From GWA2-44-9 sp964429675 (GTDB taxonomy: Bacteria; Patescibacteriota; Minisyncoccia; 2-02-FULL-40-12; GWA2-44-9): a stretch of 8,104 bases of DNA. The DNA lies in NCBI GenBank assembly GCA_964429675.1, contig CAYSDF010000038.1, positions 1 to 8,104 of the forward strand. Reading direction: 5' to 3'. The notes under the pieces are model-generated. The model had not been told where the DNA came from and did no database searches. It was given only the letters and a program-made list of their open reading frames with translations. The position numbers were made by a program, and so were the translations under genes. Positions 1 to 3,899 of the stretch are shown in pieces; position 1 is the first letter of the stretch; the number at the start of each line of letters is the position of its first letter.

Positions 1-126
1 GCGACGTTAGTACAACTACCCAATGTTGAGGATATTTTTCTGGGCACCATTTGGGATGACTTGGAACGGCCGCCCGAATGGGAGCCGCATGGCCAAGTCA
101 GAGTTCCCAAATGGTCTGAAAAATGA
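1..126 (+). CDS. C-terminal fragment of an unidentified protein (5' end outside window)
   Basis: The frame starting at base 1 is open for 41 codons and ends at TGA (124-126); no start is present, so this is the tail of a gene entering from the left. The residues have a protein-like mix, with a stretch LPNVEDIFLGTIWDDLERPP followed by two more Trp-containing turns (PEW, PKW). The PNVEDIFL segment resembles the P-S/T-LEDVFL segment near the C-terminus of many ABC-transporter ATP-binding proteins. That is only a lead: no Walker or signature motif lies inside the window. Codons 16-38 fall inside a nested inverted repeat (46-115), so this stretch may be constrained as nucleic acid as well as protein, or the reading frame may be fortuitous. 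It converges on the minus-strand transcript that ends near 200. No U-tract terminator for the plus strand is visible after 126. Confidence 0.5.
   Translation, partial: ATLVQLPNVEDIFLGTIWDDLERPPEWEPHGQVRVPKWSEK
46..115. repeat. nested inverted repeat (70-nt hairpin-forming segment)
   Basis: Outer arms accatttggga (46-56) and tcccaaatggt (105-115) are perfect 11-bp complements. One base further in, gacttgg (58-64) pairs with ccaagtc (93-99). The centre has ggc (68-70)/gcc (84-86) and ccc (73-75)/ggg (80-82) around a gaat loop. Together this gives about 24 pairs in a nested order. No T-run follows on either strand, so it does not look like an intrinsic terminator. Confidence 0.6.
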
Positions 127-199
127 CGAGACCATTGGTTTAGTTGTTAACGGAGTCGGGCGGTCAGAAATTGGGAAGGGGCTGAGAAAAATTTTGAAC

Positions 200-228
200 A
201 ACAAAAAAGTTCCGCACTTGCGGAACTT
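200..228 (-). terminator. intrinsic terminator of the structured RNA / 28-codon ORF transcript
   Basis: Read on the minus strand, a 9-bp stem (arms 220-228 and 207-215) with a 4-nt loop is followed directly by a run of T residues (208-203) and further T-rich sequence. This is a textbook minus-strand intrinsic terminator. It closes the unit that starts at the promoter near 877-904. Confidence 0.85.
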
Positions 229-231
229 GCT

Positions 232-262
232 GAGTCGATCTGGTTGACAACCAGATCGACTC
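232..262. repeat. 31-nt perfect palindrome with a single central base
   Basis: Arms 232-246 (gagtcgatctggttg) and 248-262 are exact 15-bp complements around one base (247). It starts five bases after the stop codon of the 28-codon ORF and lies just before the terminator. In RNA it would form a long hairpin with a minimal loop, perhaps protecting the 3' end or acting as an RNase III site. In DNA it could be a binding site for a dimeric protein. The sequence does not decide between these. Confidence 0.7.
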
Positions 263-267
263 TCCCC

Positions 268-354
268 TTACCGGCCGACCCGGCCTTTCCCAGACTTGTA
301 GTCCTGGGCCGCCTTGGCGCTGGTAAACACGATACCGTCGATGACGATATACAT
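268..354 (-). CDS. 28-residue small protein or leader peptide, unknown function
   Basis: An ATG at 354-352 opens 28 codons ending in TAA (270-268). The peptide begins MYIVIDGIVFTSAKAAQDYK and ends in a basic, Gly-rich tail (SGKGRVGR). It reads as a short beta-strand (YIVIDGIVF) followed by an amphipathic helix, with no signal peptide or membrane segment. A Shine-Dalgarno match GGGAG sits 5 nt upstream of the ATG within the sequence aaagggagttggc, partly inside a small hairpin. The ORF lies at the end of a ~515-nt structured leader driven by a consensus promoter, and a 31-nt palindrome and a terminator follow at once, so it would be the only protein product of this transcript. It could be a genuine small protein, a regulatory leader peptide, or a chance ORF at the 3' end of a noncoding RNA. 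I recognise no family. Confidence 0.5.
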   Translation of the reverse strand: MYIVIDGIVFTSAKAAQDYKSGKGRVGR

Positions 355-355
355 G

Positions 356-372
356 CCAACTCCCTTTGTTGG
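356..372 (-). promoter_or_regulatory. ribosome-binding-site hairpin of the 28-codon ORF
   Basis: In the minus-strand RNA, CCAAC (372-368) and GUUGG (360-356) form a 5-bp stem around the loop AAAGGGA, which holds most of the GGGAG Shine-Dalgarno sequence. The stem ends one base before the ATG. An upstream CUCC can also pair with GGAG. Initiation could therefore depend on local RNA structure; this is an inference from complementarity only. Confidence 0.45.
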
Positions 373-540
373 AGCTTGATCGCTGCTTTAGGAGAGCGAA
401 CTCATCCGTCCTTCTGTTGATGGGCTCAACGGACAAAGCCAATAGCGACAGGGAGGGAAACGGGCAGATGTCCCCTCCCCCTTAGGCACCTGCCCAGGTT
501 GCCCAAGCCTTCTTGTTGAGAGATTATCTCTCGATGTTTT

Positions 541-653
541 AAAAAAGAACGACGCGAGGCTGATGGTTTACCGAACCACGACTTCGTCGTGGTGCCCTAC
601 CGAATCGGGCCCAAAAACCGCGACCGCGTTTCCACAGTCCCTTCAGCCTCGCG
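541..653 (-). promoter_or_regulatory. attenuator-like module 2 (terminator-like stem plus U-run)
   Basis: On the minus strand, cgcgaggctga (653-643) pairs perfectly with tcagcctcgcg (563-553). A short linker and a six-T run (546-541) follow. The 79-nt loop contains CCACGAC-GAA-GUCGUGG and a competing UGGUU/AACCA pairing that shares three bases with it. The 5' arm can instead pair upstream: CUCGAUCA (689-682) pairs with UGAUCGCGAG (657-648) with a 2-nt bulge, which would break the terminator-like stem. This is the same logic as module 1. Confidence 0.5.
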
Positions 654-710
654 ATCAGAATCAACTTTTCTAAATTGGCTTTGATCGAGAGGGAAGCCTA
701 AGCTTCCCTG

Positions 711-853
711 AAAAAGAACGGCGCAAGGCTGATTAGCGTCTGGCTTCTGCCAGACCCAGACTTCCGATTAAAGGGATTTCTCGCGTCAGCCTTGCGAAAT
801 TAGACTACCATCCCGACCCCTTAGATAACCTCAGGGCAGGCTAATTTCGCAAG
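711..853 (-). promoter_or_regulatory. attenuator-like module 1 (13-bp stem exclusive with terminator-like stem)
   Basis: In the RNA, CUUGCGAAAUUAG (853-841) pairs perfectly with CUAAUUUCGCAAG (803-791), enclosing 37 nt. The last six bases of that 3' arm (CGCAAG, 796-791) also begin the 11-nt arm CGCAAGGCUGA (796-786), which pairs perfectly with UCAGCCUUGCG (732-722). A linker and five Us (715-711) follow. The two stems cannot both be complete. The first would act as an antiterminator-type or aptamer P1 stem and the second as the terminator. The enclosed 37 nt would be the candidate sensor. No known riboswitch core is recognised. Confidence 0.55.
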
Positions 854-876
854 ACTTTACTTCACCCTACTCCTAC

Positions 877-904
877 ATTATACTCTTTTTACATAAAATG
901 TCAA
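877..904 (-). promoter_or_regulatory. consensus sigma70-type promoter for the structured RNA
   Basis: Minus strand: -35 TTGACA (904-899), 16-bp spacer, -10 TATAAT (882-877). Both hexamers match the consensus perfectly, making this the strongest promoter seen in the window. Transcription should start near 869-871. It lies about 20 bp after the terminator of the preceding minus-strand gene, so the RNA is an independent unit and is likely abundant. Confidence 0.85.
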
Positions 905-923
905 TAGGGCGAGTTTGGCATAC

Positions 924-947
924 AAAAAGCCCCAAAAATGGGGCTTT
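924..947 (-). terminator. intrinsic terminator of the Janus/Ocnus-family gene
   Basis: Minus strand: AAAGCCCC (947-940), a 6-nt loop, GGGGCTTT (933-926), then further T residues. The 8-bp stem begins seven bases after the TAG stop at 956-954. On the plus strand only a short T-run follows, so it should act mainly on the minus strand. Confidence 0.85.
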
Positions 948-953
948 AAATAG

Positions 954-1286
954 CTACCGACTAATTATCTTATACTCCGGAAAGGTGGCTTGCAGCATTT
1001 CCACCGTCTTATTACGATCCGGCTCTAGGCCAAAATCTCCGCTACTATCAGAAATGGTAATCTCCTTATCATTAGGATTAATATTTATCCTGCCACCTCC
1101 GATACACCGCGCGCCAAGACCGCTGGCCTCTCTCCTTAAAAGCGCAAGAATATCCCGATGATAATCGCAATGCTCATTCGCCCTTATAACAATCTTGGAA
1201 TCATTACCATCAGAAACTTGAACTACGATAAACTTATATCCACCCATAGCATCAATAACAACATCCGGCAATTCGTTTAGTTGCAC
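954..1286 (-). CDS. Janus/Ocnus-family protein, 14-kDa phosphohistidine phosphatase-like
   Basis: I read a 110-residue protein starting at GTG 1286-1284, because AGGAGG (1300-1295) lies 8 nt upstream. An in-frame TTG at 1313 would add nine residues encoded by the Shine-Dalgarno region itself and is unlikely. The sequence aligns along its length with animal PHPT1 (125 residues, from memory). LPDVVID matches IPDVDID, and YKFIVVQV (Lys18) matches FKYVLIRV with its conserved Lys. DYHRDI matches EYHADI, placing the catalytic His at His43. CIGGGRININ (Gly63-65) matches CLGGGRISH, and the end FPEYKI matches YPDYEV. The family removes phosphate from phosphohistidine; the catalytic His and the glycine loop are present. 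The target in this organism is unknown. The protein has no signal peptide or membrane segment, so it should be cytoplasmic. It is a single-gene unit with its own promoter, leader and terminator. Family assignment is fairly sure; activity is inferred. Confidence 0.8.
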   Translation of the reverse strand: MQLNELPDVVIDAMGGYKFIVVQVSDGNDSKIVIRANEHCDYHRDILALLRREASGLGARCIGGGRININPNDKEITISDSSGDFGLEPDRNKTVEMLQATFPEYKIISR

Positions 1287-1532
1287 TCTCTTCTCCTCCT
1301 TTTTAAAGAACAACCATATCTAGACGGGCAGGAGCCGATAATTAGGCCTTTTAGATAAAACATCCCGGCCTGTCTAGCCGAGATGTTTTATCGAGAGTTC
1401 AATTAGAAAATTAGATAATCAGAATAATAAAATCACCTTGGCTAAACAAGTAAAAATTGGGCTCTTTATAGCCTTTATAACTTTTAGTATTTAGTTGACG
1501 ATTTATATTTACTGACATATTGATAGACTTGG
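1287..1532 (-). promoter_or_regulatory. ~245-nt 5' leader of the Janus/Ocnus-family gene with a 16-bp hairpin
   Basis: The first part (1532-1400) is AT-rich and I see nothing in it. Then gataaaacatctcggc (1392-1377) pairs with gccgggatgttttatc (1369-1354): 16 pairs, with one U-G wobble that forms only in the minus-strand RNA (the plus strand would have C-A). The loop and closing bases include CUAGAC (1377-1372), which is complementary to GUCUAG (1325-1320) just upstream of the ribosome binding site. That allows a pseudoknot or an alternative fold near the AGGAGG. No U-run follows, so it is not a terminator. Confidence 0.5.
1295..1300 (-). promoter_or_regulatory. ribosome binding site that fixes the GTG start at 1286
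   Basis: Minus-strand AGGAGG, within aaaaaggaggagaagaga, with an 8-nt gap to the GTG at 1286-1284. It is the strongest Shine-Dalgarno match in the window and argues against the upstream TTG start. Confidence 0.8.
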
Positions 1533-1538
1533 ATACTT

Positions 1539-1566
1539 AATATACTCCCCTAATAAAAACTGTCAA
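1539..1566 (-). promoter_or_regulatory. promoter for the Janus/Ocnus-family gene
   Basis: Minus strand: -35 TTGACA (1566-1561), 16-bp spacer, -10 TATATT (1544-1539), giving a start near 1532. The -35 is the right half of a short dyad TGTCA-N8-TGACA, which could also act as a weak hairpin with the T-run after it, or as an operator. It lies downstream of recA and gives the next gene its own transcription. Confidence 0.6.
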
Positions 1567-1588
1567 GAGGGGCTGACAAAATCAAGCT

Positions 1589-1703
1589 GAAAGTCCTGTT
1601 CTGATTTTTATCATTTACAGGATTGGCAGGAAGATGAACTAGTAACTATTTATTTTTACGAGCAAGCCTATAGGAGCACGATAAAAATCAGAACAGGACT
1701 TTC
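1589..1703. repeat. perfect 24-bp inverted repeat flanking 67 nt, just after recA
   Basis: Arms 1589-1612 and 1680-1703 are exact 24-nt reverse complements, beginning gaaagtcctgttctg on the left. The recA stop codon is nine bases away, so a recA transcript would carry a 24-bp duplex at its 3' end. No flanking target-site duplication is seen (left flank atcaagct, right flank ggccgagg) and no ORF lies between the arms, so a MITE is possible but unsupported. The U-tract after the hairpin is poor. It could be a 3' stability element, an RNase III site, or a poor terminator. Confidence 0.7.
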
Positions 1704-1712
1704 GGCCGAGGA

Positions 1713-2720
1713 TTAAGCCTCTTTAACCGCGGCCTCTTTTATCTTAGTAACGATTTCTTTTTCTACTTTTGGATTCTCTTTGAGATACTGACGCGAGCCT
1801 TCAATCCCCTGTCCGAGCTTTTGCTCGCCATAGTTGAACCAGCTTCCGGCTTTAGTAACAATACCAAAATGAACGCCCGTATTTACGACGTCGGCGTAAT
1901 GCGAGATGCCTTCGTTGTAGAGAATATCAAATTCACAAGTTCTGAATGGCGGAGCAACTTTGTTTTTAACGATTTTGACTTTAGTCCTGTTGCCGACGAT
2001 CTTTTCCCCGGCTTGTATCTGTGCCGCCCGACGGATTTCAATTCTGACCGAAGAATAGAATTTCAAAGCCAATCCCCCAGTCGTTATCTCGGGATTACCG
2101 AACATAACTCCGATTTTCATGCGCAGTTGGTTTATAAAAATAACGGTTGTTTTAGATTTAGCTACAATAGCTGTCAGCTTTCGAAGAGCATGAGACATAA
2201 GCCTGGCTTGAAGACCCATATGCTGTTGATCCATTTCCCCTTCTATCTCGGCTCTTGGTGTCAATGCAGCCACAGAATCAACTATTATAACATCCACACC
2301 ACCTGATTTAACAAGGGACTCTACTATATCCAACGCTTGCTCGCCAGTATCGGGTTGAGAAATCAAAAGCTGGTCCAGCTTAACGCCGATCTTCTTGGCA
2401 TACTCAGGATCTAAGGCATGCTCAGCATCTACATACGCCGCTACACCGCCGCTCTTCTGAGCTTCTGATACAATATGCAGACACAGGGTCGTCTTGCCTG
2501 AACTTTCCGGACCATATACCTCGATAATTCTGCCTCGAGGAACACCGCCGACTCCCAATGCTAAATCTAACGAGATAGATCCAGTAGAGATAACATCGAC
2601 GTCTACCTTTCCCACCTCGCCTAGTTTCATTATCGAACCTTCGCCATACTTCTCCTGAATCTCTTTAACCGTCATATCGACATGCTTGTTTTTTGTTGCT
2701 TGTTCTTCTTTTTTAGCCAT
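1713..2720 (-). CDS. recA: RecA recombinase
   Basis: This is a full-length RecA of 335 residues (E. coli RecA has 353). It binds single-stranded DNA with ATP and drives homologous strand exchange. The Walker A is GPESSGKTT (70-78), the catalytic Glu lies in VDAEHALDP (Glu100), and the Walker B is VDVIIVDSVAAL (142-153). The L1 loop region is EGEMDQQHMGLQAR (160-173). The ATP-sensing/L2 region reads FINQLRMKIGVMFGNPEITTGG (195-216). The next residues are LALKFYSSVR, where many bacteria have NALKFYASVR. The C-terminus is basic and lacks the long acidic tail of E. coli RecA. The ATG at 2720 has no clear Shine-Dalgarno sequence in the AT-rich 5' region, but the MAKKEE start agrees with the family. 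I saw no E. coli- or Bacillus-type LexA box upstream, so SOS control is not evident. A perfect inverted repeat follows the TAA stop. Confidence 0.98.
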   Translation of the reverse strand: MAKKEEQATKNKHVDMTVKEIQEKYGEGSIMKLGEVGKVDVDVISTGSISLDLALGVGGVPRGRIIEVYGPESSGKTTLCLHIVSEAQKSGGVAAYVDAEHALDPEYAKKIGVKLDQLLISQPDTGEQALDIVESLVKSGGVDVIIVDSVAALTPRAEIEGEMDQQHMGLQARLMSHALRKLTAIVAKSKTTVIFINQLRMKIGVMFGNPEITTGGLALKFYSSVRIEIRRAAQIQAGEKIVGNRTKVKIVKNKVAPPFRTCEFDILYNEGISHYADVVNTGVHFGIVTKAGSWFNYGEQKLGQGIEGSRQYLKENPKVEKEIVTKIKEAAVKEA

Positions 2721-2755
2721 ATTTTGTAATATACGAATTAATTTAATATCTACCT

Positions 2756-2784
2756 ATATTAGAAAAATGCGAATAAAAAAGCAA
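2756..2784 (-). promoter_or_regulatory. possible weak promoter of recA
   Basis: Minus strand: TTGCTT (2784-2779), 17-bp spacer, TAATAT (2761-2756). Each hexamer is only a partial consensus match, and the AT-rich sequence offers alternatives. It is placed about 36 bp before the recA ATG. Confidence 0.3.
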
Positions 2785-2812
2785 GATACAGAACATCACT
2801 AAAGCTAGACAG

Positions 2813-2856
2813 ACCTCAACTCAAATCAGCCCCAAGGGGCTGATTTGAGTTGAGGT
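2813..2856. repeat. perfect 21-bp inverted repeat with a 2-nt centre
   Basis: Arms 2813-2833 and 2836-2856 are exact complements around aa (2834-2835), with a core of aatcagcccc/ggggctgatt. It lies 14 bp after the stop of the surface-protein gene and upstream of recA. A GC-rich stem here would suit a transcript end, but no T-run follows on the minus strand, so terminator activity is uncertain. It may protect the mRNA 3' end or block readthrough into recA. Confidence 0.65.
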
Positions 2857-2870
2857 ACTTTAAAATCCTA

Positions 2871-3749
2871 CTAAATATTCTGGGTCGAACTTGGGGTTAT
2901 AGTCGGTGTCACAGTTGGAGTCGGGGTATGTGTCGGGCAAACTTTAAATTCACAATTAGGCCCCGTCCTTCCGACAGACGAACCATCGGGACAGATCTTC
3001 GCATCAGCGGTACAAGCTACCGGGCTCCAGCTTGGTCGTGGGCACCATCCACCCATTGGTTCCGGGATCATACACCTAGGTTCGGCATCAAGACAGAGCG
3101 GACGCGGCAAACATGTTTTAATCGGAGTTATTGTGGGAGTCGGCTTTTGAAGACAACGCATGACGGGGAGTTGAATATTTGCTGGAGGACCGATGTGATC
3201 TGTAGCATCAAAAATACCATGCTCAGCATTTGCCTGAGCCGCCGAGCTCATTTTATTATAGGCCTCCATAATGGCTTGTCTTGCCTCTTCCGGACCAACA
3301 GCTCCATCGCAGATGGGCCTAGATGGCAAAGTCTCAACCCAGGCCAGTAAAGTAGCGAGGGCTGAATTGATATTATCTAGATACTTTTGCTTATCTGCAG
3401 CACTTAAATCTCCGGGTGCGCGGACAGCTTCTTCATACGACTTAACGGCTTTAAACAGCGCTCCGTAATATACCTTCTCATCGGAATTATTTATGTCATG
3501 TAGAACCTGCTGCAATGGTTTACCTACATGGAACTGCAAGCCCTCAGTATCGGCAGGCCGGCCAAAAGCCGCCTGATATATCTGCTCAAGAGTATCATGA
3601 TTAACGGGTGTATTATCTCCTGTAGTTGTATTAGATTCATCAGCCAGAGCAAACGAACCGGGATTCCGGGCGATAACGAAGCCCAAAATCATCCCGAAGC
3701 ACATTGCTACTACTACCATTACATGGACTGATTTTATAGATTTATACAT
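2871..3749 (-). CDS. membrane-anchored Cys-rich surface protein with DUF4214-like segment
   Basis: The 292-residue protein starts with a short basic stretch and a hydrophobic segment (about 10-27), either an uncleaved signal anchor or a signal peptide with possible cleavage near ALA-DES (34-39). Residues 53-85 (LEQIYQAAFGRPADTEGLQFHV) resemble DUF4214 repeats, which typically read as Y-LGR-PD-EGL-YW in extracellular proteins. A helical region follows (92-176). The C-terminal third has paired cysteines at 199, 213, 219, 226, 236, 246, 253, 266 and 271. It includes CLPRPLCLDAEPRC and the motif CPDGSSVGRTGPNCEF, which I associate with Patescibacterial secreted proteins. The tail (272-289) is Thr/Pro-rich and has no LPXTG sorting signal. 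The ATG at 3749 has only a distant GAGG upstream. It is a single-gene unit. Function is unknown; an envelope location is inferred. Confidence 0.85.
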   Translation of the reverse strand: MYKSIKSVHVMVVVAMCFGMILGFVIARNPGSFALADESNTTTGDNTPVNHDTLEQIYQAAFGRPADTEGLQFHVGKPLQQVLHDINNSDEKVYYGALFKAVKSYEEAVRAPGDLSAADKQKYLDNINSALATLLAWVETLPSRPICDGAVGPEEARQAIMEAYNKMSSAAQANAEHGIFDATDHIGPPANIQLPVMRCLQKPTPTITPIKTCLPRPLCLDAEPRCMIPEPMGGWCPRPSWSPVACTADAKICPDGSSVGRTGPNCEFKVCPTHTPTPTVTPTITPSSTQNI

Positions 3750-3849
3750 ACTTTATTAAGGCATCCTCATGGTATAGCCGATAAAAATTAAATCGACCTA
3801 ACAAAAAAGATTGCTTTAAATATTAAACTTTAGAAATTCTTCTATCTTT

Positions 3850-3876
3850 ATTATACTACTAAGACTAAGAAAACAA
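3850..3876 (-). promoter_or_regulatory. promoter of the surface-protein gene
   Basis: Minus strand: -10 TATAAT (3855-3850), preceded by tag, with a T-rich -35 region (TTTGTT/TTGTTT) that overlaps the U-tract of the preceding terminator. The hexamer is perfect but the -35 is weak. A start near 3843 gives a leader of about 94 nt. Confidence 0.5.
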
Positions 3877-3899
3877 AAAACCCTTACTTTTAAGGGTTT
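3874..3899 (-). terminator. intrinsic terminator of the coiled-coil protein gene
   Basis: Minus strand: AAACCCTTA (3899-3891), a 4-nt loop, TAAGGGTTT (3886-3878), then a continuous T-run to 3875. The TAA stop codon (3892-3890) lies inside the hairpin, so coding and termination signals overlap. Confidence 0.9.

Larger units (their letters stand above)
355..870 (-). ncRNA. long structured RNA / 5' leader with two tandem attenuator-like modules
   Basis: From the predicted start near 870 to the small ORF there is no protein-like frame longer than a few codons, but perfect hairpins are dense. In transcript order these are: a 13-bp stem (841-853/791-803); an 11-bp stem (786-796/722-732) enclosing a 7-bp hairpin (749-755/738-744) and followed by a U-run; an 8-bp hairpin (702-709/690-697); a second 11-bp stem (643-653/553-563) enclosing a 7-bp hairpin with a GAA loop (586-592/576-582) and followed by six Us; a 7-bp palindrome (518-532); and a 9-pair stem (487-495/462-470). 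A mini-ORF of five codons (MSSLS) lies at 405-388. I looked for tmRNA, RNase P, SRP and T-box signatures and found none that convince. It may be a tandem riboswitch or attenuator leader, or an independent structured noncoding RNA. Confidence 0.65.

Noticed and set aside
23..247. 74-codon plus-strand ORF overlapping the left-edge gene and the terminator
   Set aside because: It runs through the nested repeat and the minus-strand terminator hairpin and half of the 31-nt palindrome, with no ribosome binding site; the base-1 frame looks more like a protein tail.
355..870. tmRNA, RNase P RNA, SRP RNA or T-box leader for the structured region
   Set aside because: There is no tRNA-like 3' end or tag ORF for tmRNA, no GAGGAAAGUCCGGGC-type core for RNase P (the short UUCGGUAAACC is only a superficial match), no SRP tetraloop domain, and AGGGC-ACCACG is too far from the T-box consensus AGGGUGGNACCGCG.
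1287..1313. TTG at 1313 as the start of the Janus/Ocnus-family gene
   Set aside because: The nine extra codons are made of the AGGAGG ribosome binding site and its flanks; GTG at 1286 has ideal spacing and matches the family's N-terminus.
1589..1703. MITE or insertion-sequence remnant
   Set aside because: The inverted arms fit, but there is no target-site duplication, no transposase fragment and no second copy in the window; kept only as an inverted repeat.
1821..2306. 161-codon plus-strand ORF inside recA
   Set aside because: It lies fully antisense to the conserved recA motor, shows no family features and has no ribosome binding site or promoter; it is a shadow of recA.
2721..2812. LexA/SOS box upstream of recA
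   Set aside because: Neither CTGT-N8-ACAG nor a GAAC-N4-GTTC type dyad is present in the 90 bp before the start.
2850..3350. 166-codon plus-strand ORF over the surface-protein gene
   Set aside because: It is antisense to the Cys-rich gene, starts inside the 21-bp palindrome arm and has composition typical of an antisense shadow.
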